From: Rosettibacter sp964572725
Lineage (GTDB): Bacteria > Bacteroidota > Ignavibacteria > Ignavibacteriales > Melioribacteraceae
DNA length: 64,000 nt
Reading direction: 5' to 3'
Assembly (NCBI GenBank): GCA_964572725.1
Contig: CAZNFW010000010.1
Span: 8,371-72,370, forward strand
Below, one piece after another: positions 8,347-17,458 of this stretch (position 1 is the stretch's first letter; every line of letters begins with the position of its first letter). The position numbers and the translations under genes are program-made. The notes beneath the pieces were generated by a model, which worked only from the letters and a program-made list of their open reading frames with translations, did no database searches and was not told where the DNA came from.

Positions 8347-9645
8347 TTACTTACACTTTAATTTACCAAATAAATCATACTCGTTGCAATCATAAATTTC
8401 AGCACTATAAAATTTACCAGTTTGAATATGATTTTTATTTTTTTGTATATAAACTTCACCATCTACTTCGGGTGCATCTCTTTCAGTTCTTGCTATATAA
8501 AATTCATTTTCTTTATCATCAATTATTACTTTTAATTCTCTGCCTATTAATTCTTTATTTTTATTTAATGATATTTCTTTTTGAATTTCCATCAATATTG
8601 CCTTACGTTCCTCTTTGACTTCTGGTGGAATTGGATCACCAAGTTTATAGCTTGCAGTATTTTCTTCCATTGAATATGTAAATACACCAAATCTTTCGAA
8701 CTTTATATCTTGAACAAAATTACAAAGTTCCTCAAAATCTTCTTCTGTTTCCTCTGGATAACCTACAATAAAAGTAGTTCTAAGAGTTAAATCCGGAATT
8801 TTGCTCCTTAGTTTATTAATTAATTCAATAGTTCTCTTTTTTGTTATTCCTCTTCTCATAGATTTTAGAACATTATCTGAAATATGCTGGAGCGGGAGAT
8901 CAATATATTTACAAACTTTTGGATTTGATGAAATTGTTTCTATTAAATCTTCTGGAAAATGCGACGGATAAGCATACATAATTCTAATCCATTCAATTCC
9001 ATCAATCAATGAAAGCTTATTTACTAATTCAGAAATATTTCTTTTGCTGTAAATATCTTTTCCATAATCTGTTGTATCCTGTCCAATTAAAATTAATTCC
9101 TTTACTCCTTGTTCAGAAAGAAATTGAGCTTCTTTAATTAAATCTTCCATATGTCTTGACTTATGTTTGCCGCGCATCAGCGGAATAGCACAAAAAGAAC
9201 ATGGATGGTCGCATCCTTCAGAAATTTTTAAATAAGCAAAATGTCTGGGGGTTGTTAATAATCTCTCTCCAAGTAATTCATATTTAAGATTTCCTCCAAA
9301 TTCTCTCAATACACCTTCATAAGCTTCCGTTCCAAAGAATGAATCAACTTCAGGTATTTCGTTCCTTAATTCCCTCGCATATCTTTCTGAAAGGCATCCA
9401 ATAACAACAACTTTTTTAATTTTGCCTTCTTTCTTTAATTCTACTGCTTCGAGTATTGTGTTTATTGATTCTTCTTTTGCTGCTTCAATGAAACCGCATG
9501 TATTTATAATTAATGCATCAGCTTCTTCTAAATTTTTTGTTAGTTCTATATGATTCAGTTTTAACTGATTCATCAATCTTTCAGAGTCTACAGTATTTTT
9601 TGAACATCCAAGTGTTATAACTGAAACTTTATTTCTTTTCTTCAT
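8347..9645 (-). CDS. rimO: Ribosomal protein S12 methylthiotransferase RimO
   Basis: A radical-SAM enzyme that methylthiolates the conserved Asp of ribosomal protein S12. N-terminal MTTase domain with VITLGCSKNTVDSERL, radical-SAM cluster CDHPCSFCAIPLMRG (CxxxCxxC), and a C-terminal TRAM domain. LGCSKN and SEGCDHPCSFCAIP.MRG are typical of RimO rather than MiaB. The open frame reaches an ATG at 9666, but the ATG at 9645 has AACAGG four nt upstream and gives the usual beginning just before VSVITLGC, so I use it. First gene of the minus-strand run. Confidence 0.95.
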   Translation of the reverse strand: MKKRNKVSVITLGCSKNTVDSERLMNQLKLNHIELTKNLEEADALIINTCGFIEAAKEESINTILEAVELKKEGKIKKVVVIGCLSERYARELRNEIPEVDSFFGTEAYEGVLREFGGNLKYELLGERLLTTPRHFAYLKISEGCDHPCSFCAIPLMRGKHKSRHMEDLIKEAQFLSEQGVKELILIGQDTTDYGKDIYSKRNISELVNKLSLIDGIEWIRIMYAYPSHFPEDLIETISSNPKVCKYIDLPLQHISDNVLKSMRRGITKKRTIELINKLRSKIPDLTLRTTFIVGYPEETEEDFEELCNFVQDIKFERFGVFTYSMEENTASYKLGDPIPPEVKEERKAILMEIQKEISLNKNKELIGRELKVIIDDKENEFYIARTERDAPEVDGEVYIQKNKNHIQTGKFYSAEIYDCNEYDLFGKLKCK

Positions 9646-9805
9646 AAACCTGTTTCTTTTTTGCACAAAGATAAATAATTAATCCTGCTTGCAGAAATGA
9701 TGAGATTACAAAATAATACATTATTTACTGTACATTTTTTCTTTCACTATTTATTTAAAATCTTCATTACTATATTTATGACAAGAAAAATTCATTATTG
9801 AGTTT

Positions 9806-11146
9806 ATGGATAATCCAGAAATTAGCATAGGTATATTAAGCAGCAAAGAAATTCGATTTGATTTATACGGAGAATTTTTTGAGAATTCAACAAATAAAAA
9901 ATTTAGTGGCAATTATACAGCAATTTTAGATAACGAAAAAATCATTTTGAATCAGAATTCAAAAGAAATTTTTTCTTCGACAGAAATTATACTTACACCT
10001 AAAGACATAGAAGAAGAATCTTTTGTTCTTCATGATGTTATTATAGGCAAACAATTTCACTGGGAAAGAAAAGAAAAACAAAGATTTCGAGGATCTCTGA
10101 AAATAATAATTGATGAAAATAATTTAACTGCTGTAAATATTATTCCTCTTGATGATTATCTTGTAAGTGTAATTTCATCCGAAATGAGTTCAAATTGTTC
10201 TTTTGAATTATTGAAAGCTCATGCAATTGTTTCAAGAAGCTGGGTATTAGCACAATTAGAAAAAACAAAAAATTTTTCTTCAATAAATGAATTAATTACT
10301 GAAGATGAAATAATTAGATGGTATCACCGAAACAACCATACAAAATTTGATTTCTGTGCTGATGACCATTGTCAAAGGTATCAGGGCATAACAAAAATAC
10401 TCAATGAAAAAGCTTATGAAGCAGTTGATATGACACGCGGTTTAGTTTTAATGTATGACAATAAAATATGTGATACTCGTTATTCAAAATGCTGCGGAGG
10501 AATTACTGAATCATACGAAAATGTCTGGGAACCTGTAAAATATCATTATCTTGTTCCTGTCCTCGATTATAAATTTGAATTCGAAGGTCTCGATTACGAT
10601 TTAACCAAAGAAGAAAATTTTGAACAATGGTTAAAATCTTCTCCTCATGCTTTTTGCAATACCACCAATAAAAAAATTCTTTCTCAGATTCTAAATCAAT
10701 TTGATATACAAGAAAATATTTCTTCTGAACAAAACTATTACAGATGGAAAGTTGAATATTCACAGGATGAAATTTCTGAAATTATAAAATCAAAAAGCGG
10801 AATTGATTTTGGAAATATTGTTGATTTAATTCCAGTTGAAAGAGGTTATTCGGGAAGAATTATTAGATTAAAAATAGTTGGCACAAAAAAAACTTTAACC
10901 ATCGGAAAAGAACTTGAAATTAGAAAAACATTATCAAAAACTCATCTTTACAGTTCTGCATTCATTGTTAAAAAAGAAAACATCGTTGAGAATATCCCAT
11001 CAAAATTTATTTTATATGGTTGCGGGTGGGGACATGGAGTAGGATTGTGTCAGATTGGTGCCGCAGTTATGGGAGAAATGGGTTATTTGTTCGATGAAAT
11101 TCTTCTTCATTACTACAAAGGTGCTAAAATTCATAAAATTTACTGA
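9806..11146 (+). CDS. SpoIID/LytB domain-containing protein
   Basis: The 446-residue protein shows the SpoIID core: a beta domain, then LDDYLVSVISSEMSSNCSFELLKAHAIVSRSWVL, and near the C-terminus YGCGWGHGVGLCQIGAAVMGE with IL.HYYKGA. Homologs are lytic transglycosylases or amidase activators acting on cell-wall glycan. Sporulation is not implied, since the domain is widespread in Bacteroidota. No signal peptide is evident at the chosen start, which is unusual for a wall-acting enzyme. Insertions around residues 160-330 contain Cys-rich CADDHCQRYQG and SKCCGGITESYENVW, typical of the Gram-negative variants. Its stop overlaps the next start by one base. Confidence 0.85.
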   Translation: MDNPEISIGILSSKEIRFDLYGEFFENSTNKKFSGNYTAILDNEKIILNQNSKEIFSSTEIILTPKDIEEESFVLHDVIIGKQFHWERKEKQRFRGSLKIIIDENNLTAVNIIPLDDYLVSVISSEMSSNCSFELLKAHAIVSRSWVLAQLEKTKNFSSINELITEDEIIRWYHRNNHTKFDFCADDHCQRYQGITKILNEKAYEAVDMTRGLVLMYDNKICDTRYSKCCGGITESYENVWEPVKYHYLVPVLDYKFEFEGLDYDLTKEENFEQWLKSSPHAFCNTTNKKILSQILNQFDIQENISSEQNYYRWKVEYSQDEISEIIKSKSGIDFGNIVDLIPVERGYSGRIIRLKIVGTKKTLTIGKELEIRKTLSKTHLYSSAFIVKKENIVENIPSKFILYGCGWGHGVGLCQIGAAVMGEMGYLFDEILLHYYKGAKIHKIY

Positions 11147-12267
11147 TGAAAATACTTAAGACATGTTTATCAAAAAGCTGGGGTGGTCTGGAAATGTTTG
11201 CTCTCCAGACAGTTAAAGAATTACTAAAAAAAAATATTAATGCAGAACTCTTATGTTATCCAGATTCAAAAATTCATAAAGAAGCAGTTAATGAAGGAAT
11301 TATTACTCACACATCAAAATTTACAGGTTACTTCCATCCTTATGAAACTATTAAGACTGCTGCATTTCTTAAAAATAATAACTACGATATTATTCATTGC
11401 GGTGCTTCAAAAGATTTATGGTTAATTGTTCCTGCTCTGAAATTATCTAGTATTAACGCACCTTTAATTCTTTCCAAACAGATGGGTTCGTACATAATTA
11501 AAAAAGATTTCTTTCATAAAATTATTTACAAAAGGGTAACTTATGCTCTCGCAATAAGTAATATCATTGCAAAAAATTTAATTGACACAACACCGCTTCC
11601 AAAAGAAAAAATTCTGCTGCTTCATAATGCAATTGACACAAACAAATTTAATCCAGAAACAGTTGACAGAATGAGTGTAAGAAAGGAATTTATGATAAAA
11701 GATGATGAGATTTTAATAGGAATGATAGCAAGATTTAGTCCGGGCAAAGGTCACGAAGAATTTTTATTTGCTGCAAATGAATTGACTAAAAAGTATGACA
11801 ATATAAAATTCATGATTGTGGGCGAAGCAAGCAAAGGTGAAGAAGAATATGAAAAAGAAATTAAAAGTCTATCTAAAAATCTCGGTTTGACAAATAAAAT
11901 TATTTTTACAGGTTTCAGAAAAGATACACCAGAAGTTTTAGCTGCAATGGATATTTTTGTTTTCCCATCTCATGCTGAAGCATTTGGTATTGCACTCGCA
12001 GAAGCTTTGAGTATGGGAAAACCTTCTGTGTGTTCAAATTCAGATGGAGTTTTAGACATTGCAGTTGATGGAATTACTTCTCTGCTTTTTGAAAAACAAA
12101 ACTGGAAAAACCTTTCAGAAAAGATTGAAACATTAATTCTTAATCCGGATTTAAGAAGTAAATTTGGAACCGCAGCAAGAAAAAGAGCAGTTGAATTTTT
12201 TGACTTAAATGTATTTTCAGATAAACTCATAAATATTTATGAAAAAGCGTTACAAGAAAGGAGATAA
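11146..12267 (+). CDS. GT4-family glycosyltransferase
   Basis: A 373-residue GT-B glycosyltransferase. The N-terminal acceptor domain starts with SKSWGGLEMFALQ; the C-terminal nucleotide-sugar domain has IGMIARFSPGKGHEEFLFA, then FTGFRKDTPEVLAAMDIFVFPSHAEAFGIALAEALSMGKPSV, which contains the EX7E motif of family GT4. Start codon overlaps the previous stop (TGATG). A lipopolysaccharide or other envelope glycan role fits the family and the SpoIID neighbour, but donor and acceptor cannot be predicted. Confidence 0.9.
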   Translation: MKILKTCLSKSWGGLEMFALQTVKELLKKNINAELLCYPDSKIHKEAVNEGIITHTSKFTGYFHPYETIKTAAFLKNNNYDIIHCGASKDLWLIVPALKLSSINAPLILSKQMGSYIIKKDFFHKIIYKRVTYALAISNIIAKNLIDTTPLPKEKILLLHNAIDTNKFNPETVDRMSVRKEFMIKDDEILIGMIARFSPGKGHEEFLFAANELTKKYDNIKFMIVGEASKGEEEYEKEIKSLSKNLGLTNKIIFTGFRKDTPEVLAAMDIFVFPSHAEAFGIALAEALSMGKPSVCSNSDGVLDIAVDGITSLLFEKQNWKNLSEKIETLILNPDLRSKFGTAARKRAVEFFDLNVFSDKLINIYEKALQERR

Positions 12268-12278
12268 TAATTTAGAAC

Positions 12279-14366
12279 ATGACTTTTCTTAATCCAGCAG
12301 TACTATTTGGTTTGATTGCAGCTTCTATTCCGATTATTCTTCACTTTTTGAATTTAAGAAAATTAAAAAAAGTTGAGTTCAGCACTTTAATTTTTTTAAA
12401 ACAGCTTCAAAAATCAAAAATCAGAAAAATCAAGATTAAGCAGTGGCTGCTGCTCTTGCTGAGAATACTGATTATTACTTTTATTGTTTTTGCTTTTGCA
12501 CGACCTACAATTAAAAATATTTCATTTGCTTATAAATCTGCAAACACTACAGCAGTTATTTTAATTGATAACACATTCAGCATGTCAGCAGTTACTGGTT
12601 CTGGTTCATATTTCAACAAATCCAAACAAATAGCTAAAAACTTAATTAACAATTTCAATACAAATGACGAAATTGCCATTCTTCCTCTTGTAAATAACAA
12701 TGAAGAAATAAAAGCTTATACTAATTTTGATTTTGTAAGAAAAATAATTGATAATCTTCAAATATCTTATCAAACAAATACGCTTAACAATGGAATAGTT
12801 AAAGCCGCTAAATTTTTTTATGAATCAAAAAATCTCAATAAAGAACTTTATATAATAACAGATTTGCAAAAGGGAAGAATTTATAACTCAAAAAAAGAAT
12901 TATTAAACTTATCTGAACTGCTAAAAAATGTTAATGTTTATTTAATAGATGTCCATAGTAAAGAAGTAAAAAATCTTGGGATAGAAGAATTCAAAGTCAA
13001 CAATCAGATATTTGAAAAGAATAAAACAATAAGCTTTTCTGCAGTTGTAAAAAATTACTCAAACTCGTCTGTTAATAATTTTATTGCATCATTATTTATT
13101 AATGGAAAAAGAAGTGCACAGCAAAGCTTATCATTAAATCCTCACGAATCACAATTAATAAACTTTGAAACTAATTTAAGCGATGCAGGTTTAATTGAAG
13201 CCGCAGTTGAACTTGAAGACGATGATATTAATTATGATAATAAATTTTTTACATGCTTCTTCGTTCCAGACAAAATCAAAATTCTCATACTTACAGATAA
13301 TAATTCCGACAACAGATTTATCAGTCTTGCTTTGTCCAGTCAAAACGGAAATAATTTTATTACTGAAAAAGATTTATCACTAATTTCTTCTATTAGACTT
13401 GAAGATTTCGACGCTGTATTTATTATTGGCTCAGATAAAATTAATGACAAAGACAAACTTAAAAATTATATAGAAAGCGGCGGCAATGCAATTTTAATGC
13501 CGGGTTCTAATAGTTCAATAAATTCTTTCCAGAATTTGTTAAAGTACCTTGAGATTGGAAATTTAATTTCATTCAAAGGCAAACTTAATTCACAGGAAAT
13601 CTCAACTCAATTCGAAAAGGTTGATTTACAACATCCATTGTTTGAAGATTTGTTCGAAGACAAATCAATAACTAAAATTGAATCTCCTGATATTTATTAT
13701 TACGCTCAGATTATGCCCGATATTAAAGGCAAACCAATTATAAGCCTGTATGATAAGTCTGTTTTTTTGGGTGAGTACAAAATTGGTTCCGGCAAAATAT
13801 TGCTTTTCAATATTTCGCCAGTTTTAAGCTGGAGTAATTTCCCTGTTAAATCTTTATTTGCACCGCTGATTAATAAAATTGTTTTTTATTTATCTTCTAA
13901 AACAAAAAGTCAGCAAAATATTTTTGCTGGGGATGAATTAACAGTGAATATACAAAACCTCAAAAATAATTTTGTAAAAGTTGTTCGACCGGATAATTCA
14001 AATGAAATTATTAATACAGATTCTCTTATCAACAAAAATTATCTTAATTATCTAAATACTGATTTAAATGGTATTTACAAATTTTACACTGATAATAAAT
14101 TGATTGATTATTTTTCTGTAAATCACAATCCAAAAGAATCTTCATCGGATTACGAGACTTCTAATGATTTTGAAAATTACCTTAAAGAAATTTCATTTAA
14201 GGGAAATTTCATCAATCTGCATCCAGAAGAAGATTATATGAGAATAATTTATCAATCAAGATTTGGAATAGAACTCTGGAAATATTTTTTAATTGCAGCA
14301 TTAATTTTATCAATCTTTGAAATGTTTCTGTCAAAAAGTTCTAAAAAAGATATGGCAAAAAACTGA
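12279..14366 (+). CDS. BatA/vWA-domain membrane protein
   Basis: A 695-residue inner-membrane protein. It begins with the BatA N-terminal signature (MTFLNPAVLFGLIAASIPIILHFLNLRK), a second helix LLLLLRILIITFIVFAFARP, then a von Willebrand A domain (VILIDNTFSMS, with Thr at the usual first Ser of the MIDAS loop), a large periplasmic beta region and a glutamine-amidotransferase-like part (FDAVFIIGSDKIND...GGNAILMPGS), and a C-terminal helix ending ...FEMFLSKSSKK. This architecture is common in Bacteroidota next to MoxR-type ATPases; here no MoxR gene is adjacent. The AGGAGAT lies rather far (about 14 nt) from the ATG. Confidence 0.85.
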   Translation: MTFLNPAVLFGLIAASIPIILHFLNLRKLKKVEFSTLIFLKQLQKSKIRKIKIKQWLLLLLRILIITFIVFAFARPTIKNISFAYKSANTTAVILIDNTFSMSAVTGSGSYFNKSKQIAKNLINNFNTNDEIAILPLVNNNEEIKAYTNFDFVRKIIDNLQISYQTNTLNNGIVKAAKFFYESKNLNKELYIITDLQKGRIYNSKKELLNLSELLKNVNVYLIDVHSKEVKNLGIEEFKVNNQIFEKNKTISFSAVVKNYSNSSVNNFIASLFINGKRSAQQSLSLNPHESQLINFETNLSDAGLIEAAVELEDDDINYDNKFFTCFFVPDKIKILILTDNNSDNRFISLALSSQNGNNFITEKDLSLISSIRLEDFDAVFIIGSDKINDKDKLKNYIESGGNAILMPGSNSSINSFQNLLKYLEIGNLISFKGKLNSQEISTQFEKVDLQHPLFEDLFEDKSITKIESPDIYYYAQIMPDIKGKPIISLYDKSVFLGEYKIGSGKILLFNISPVLSWSNFPVKSLFAPLINKIVFYLSSKTKSQQNIFAGDELTVNIQNLKNNFVKVVRPDNSNEIINTDSLINKNYLNYLNTDLNGIYKFYTDNKLIDYFSVNHNPKESSSDYETSNDFENYLKEISFKGNFINLHPEEDYMRIIYQSRFGIELWKYFLIAALILSIFEMFLSKSSKKDMAKN

Positions 14367-14419
14367 ATTGATTTAGATAGTAAATGATTTATAATTTAAA
14401 ATGGTAAAAAAATTAAAAA

Positions 14420-15685
14420 ATGATAGAAGTAAAAAGAAAAGAAAGAGAAAGAGCAATATTAATTGCATTATCAACAGGAGAATATTCAGAAGAACAGATT
14501 GAAGAACATCTTGACGAATTAGAGTTGCTTGCAGATACAGCAGGTGCAGATACAGTATTCAAAATAATGCAGGAAAGATCAAAACCCGACCCAGCATTTT
14601 TTATTGGCAGAGGCAAAGCAGAAGAAATAGCACAATTAATTGAACCCAACGATATTCAATTAATCATTTTTGATGACGATTTAACTCCTTCACAAGTTAG
14701 AAATCTCGAAAAATTATTTGGAAGAAAAATTCTCGACCGCAGCGGATTGATACTCGATATTTTTGCATCACATGCTAAAACTCGAGAAGCAAAAACTCAG
14801 GTTGAACTCGCTCAGCTCCAATACATGCTTCCCAGATTAACGAGAGCTTGGACTCACCTTTCAAAACAATACGGTGGAATTGGAACTAAAGGTCCCGGTG
14901 AAAAACAAATAGAAACGGACAGAAGATTAATCAGAACAAGAATCAGCAAGCTAAAAGAATACCTTGAAAAAATTGAATACCAGCAGGAAATAAAAAGTTC
15001 TTCTCACAAAAAATTTATTACCGCCGTTATTGTTGGATATACAAATGCCGGGAAATCAACACTATTAAACAGACTCACTCATGCAAATGTGCTTGCAGAA
15101 GATAAACTATTTGCTACTCTCGATTCTACTACCCGTGCATGCATACTTGACAAAAACAAAAAAATTCTTTTGAGTGATACTGTAGGATTCATTCGAAAAC
15201 TTCCTCATCATCTTATTGCTTCTTTCAAAAGTACTCTAAATGTTGTAAAAGAAGCAGATATTATTCTTCATTTAATTGATATAACAAATCCATATTTCGA
15301 AGAACACATAAAAGTAGTTGAAAACACTTTAGAACAATTAAACTGCGGGAAAAAAATTCAGATAAAAATTTTTAACAAGATTGACATTCTCAATAAAAGA
15401 GAATTGCTTGATTCAATAAATCACAGATATCCAAACAGCTTATTCATTTCAGCTGAAAGAGGAATTGGAATAAGTAATCTCAAAGAACTTCTTCTTAAAT
15501 ATTATGAAAAAAACTTTGAAGAGTATCAACTAAAATTAAAACATCATCAATCGAAAAAAATTTCGCTTATCTATGAACTTACCGAAGTTCTTGAATCAAT
15601 TTACAAAGATGATTATGTATTGCTTAAATACCGCGCAAGTAAACCAGTTCAAAGCAGAATATTAAAATTGGTTCATCAAAACTAA
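14420..15685 (+). CDS. hflX: GTPase HflX
   Basis: A ribosome-associated GTPase involved in splitting stalled ribosomes. N-terminal HflX domain with ADTVFKIMQERSKPDPAFFIGRGKAEEIA and ELAQLQYMLPRLTRAW, GGIGTKGPGEKQIETDRR, then the G domain: G1 VGYTNAGKSTLLNRLT, G2 region ATLDSTTRA, G3 DTVGFIRKLPHHLIASFKSTL and G4 NKID. Length 421 is normal. Sits 53 nt after the BatA-like gene in the same direction. Confidence 0.95.
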   Translation: MIEVKRKERERAILIALSTGEYSEEQIEEHLDELELLADTAGADTVFKIMQERSKPDPAFFIGRGKAEEIAQLIEPNDIQLIIFDDDLTPSQVRNLEKLFGRKILDRSGLILDIFASHAKTREAKTQVELAQLQYMLPRLTRAWTHLSKQYGGIGTKGPGEKQIETDRRLIRTRISKLKEYLEKIEYQQEIKSSSHKKFITAVIVGYTNAGKSTLLNRLTHANVLAEDKLFATLDSTTRACILDKNKKILLSDTVGFIRKLPHHLIASFKSTLNVVKEADIILHLIDITNPYFEEHIKVVENTLEQLNCGKKIQIKIFNKIDILNKRELLDSINHRYPNSLFISAERGIGISNLKELLLKYYEKNFEEYQLKLKHHQSKKISLIYELTEVLESIYKDDYVLLKYRASKPVQSRILKLVHQN

Positions 15686-15819
15686 TTATTTATTTTATTG
15701 AATAATAAAAATCATTTTAGAATTTATGTATCTATCTCCCAAAGAAAATTTCTTTTCAATTTTTCTTATATCTATTAATGAATTCACCCTTCCAAATAAA
15801 AACAAACAAGAGAACCAAT

Positions 15820-17379
15820 ATGAAATTAATAATTGATGGAAACTCACTTACTCTAAAAAGTATAGAAAAATTTTTATCTAATAACCTCACAATTGAATTA
15901 TCAAAAGATGCAAAAAAGAAAATTTCAAAAGCCAGTTCGCTTGTTGATAAATGGGTTAGTGAAGGGAAAATAATTTACGGAGTTACAACAGGTTTTGGTG
16001 ATTTTTCTAATGTGCGGATTGATAAAAAAGACATTGAAAAACTTCAGGAAAATTTGATTATAAGTCACACTGCTGGAGTTGGAGAAAATTTGCCGCCTCA
16101 TATAGTTAAACTAATGATGCTGCTTAGAGCAAATGCGCTTGCGGGTGGTTACTCAGGAATTAAACTTAATACACTTCAACTGTTAATTGATTTAATTAAC
16201 AAAAATATTTTGCCTGTAATTCCATCACAAGGTTCAGTTGGTTCGAGCGGAGATTTAGCTCCTTTAGCTCATCTTGTTTTAGCAATGATAGGGAAAGGAA
16301 AAGTTCAGATAATTAAAAACATATTCGATGAAACATCTATAACAAAAGCAAAAATTATATCTTCTAAAGCTGCATTAAAAAAATTTGGTTTAGAGCCTGC
16401 TCGTCTTACAGCTAAAGAAGGTTTAGCTTTAATTAATGGCACACAAATGATGGCGGCTTTCGGTTCATATATTTGTATTGAAGCATTGAAATTAATTAAA
16501 CTGGCAGATATTGTCGCTGCTTTATCTCACGAAGCACTGCGTGCTACGGATGATGCATTCAATCTAAAACTTCATAAATTAAGACCATACAAGGGACAAT
16601 TAACAGTTGCCGAAAACCTTCTTAAACTTTTAAGAAACAGTGAGATTAGAAAATCACACAAACTAAATGACCCAAGAGTTCAAGATGCTTATTCATTAAG
16701 ATGTATACCACAAATTCATGGTGCTGTAAGAGACACCATTGATTTTGTCTGCTCCCAAATTGAAATTGAAATTAATTCAGTTACAGATAATCCAATTATT
16801 TTTTATGAAGATAAAGATTACATAAGCGGAGGAAATTTTCATGGTGAGCCATTAGCTCTTCCTCTTGACTATATGGCAATTGCTCTTTCGGAACTTGCAA
16901 ATATTTCAGAAAGAAGAATTGATAGATTGTTAAACGGTTCTTCTGAAATGCTGCCAAAATTTCTTACAAATAATGGAGGCATAAACTCAGGATACATGAT
17001 GCTTCAATATACTGCTGCCTCACTGGTATCAGAAAATAAAGTTCTTTCACACCCTGCAAGTGTTGATTCTATTCCAACTTCTGCAAACAAAGAAGATATA
17101 AATTCAATGGGTTCAATATCTGCAAGGAAATGTTATCAGGTATTAAAAAATACTCAAACCGTTATTGCACTTGAATTATTAGCTGCAGCACAAGCGTTAG
17201 AATTTTTAAAACCTCTAAAATGCGGTGAAGGGACAAATATTGCTTATCAAACAATTCGTAAATTTATTCCCCCATTAAAAGATGATAGAATAATCAAGGA
17301 AGATATTGATAAAATAATTGAACTGATTAAAACAAATATAATTTTATCTGAGGTTGAAAAATATATCAATATAAAATAA
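15820..17379 (+). CDS. hutH: Histidine ammonia-lyase (MIO enzyme with Ser-Ser-Gly triad)
   Basis: Converts histidine to urocanate and ammonia. I chose the ATG at 15820 rather than 15778: it gives 519 residues and places key residues exactly at Pseudomonas putida HutH numbers, Tyr53 (YGVTTGFG), His83 (ISHTAGVG) and the cofactor triad at 142-144. The triad reads Ser-Ser-Gly (GSVGSSGDLAPLAH) instead of the usual Ala-Ser-Gly from which the MIO group forms; the reactive Ser143 is kept. Other family blocks are NGTQMMA, DNPIIF, ISGGNFHGEPLA and SERRIDRLLN. His83 argues for histidine or tyrosine rather than phenylalanine as substrate. No hutU, hutI or hutG gene is near, so pathway membership is not confirmed. 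Confidence 0.88.
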   Translation: MKLIIDGNSLTLKSIEKFLSNNLTIELSKDAKKKISKASSLVDKWVSEGKIIYGVTTGFGDFSNVRIDKKDIEKLQENLIISHTAGVGENLPPHIVKLMMLLRANALAGGYSGIKLNTLQLLIDLINKNILPVIPSQGSVGSSGDLAPLAHLVLAMIGKGKVQIIKNIFDETSITKAKIISSKAALKKFGLEPARLTAKEGLALINGTQMMAAFGSYICIEALKLIKLADIVAALSHEALRATDDAFNLKLHKLRPYKGQLTVAENLLKLLRNSEIRKSHKLNDPRVQDAYSLRCIPQIHGAVRDTIDFVCSQIEIEINSVTDNPIIFYEDKDYISGGNFHGEPLALPLDYMAIALSELANISERRIDRLLNGSSEMLPKFLTNNGGINSGYMMLQYTAASLVSENKVLSHPASVDSIPTSANKEDINSMGSISARKCYQVLKNTQTVIALELLAAAQALEFLKPLKCGEGTNIAYQTIRKFIPPLKDDRIIKEDIDKIIELIKTNIILSEVEKYINIK

Positions 17380-17425
17380 GGAATTACTCCTTAGATTTTT
17401 AGTTAGCCCTCAATAAAAAATATAT

Positions 17426-17451
17426 GCCGCAAAGTCTAACTTCTTTGCGGC
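17426..17451. terminator. Terminator between hutH and serC
   Basis: A perfect 9-bp GC-rich stem, GCCGCAAAG (17426-17434) with CTTTGCGGC (17443-17451), 8-nt loop, followed by TTTAAGTTT. It lies between the hutH stop (17379) and the convergent serC stop (17459), serving both directions. Confidence 0.85.
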
Positions 17452-17458
17452 TTTAAGT

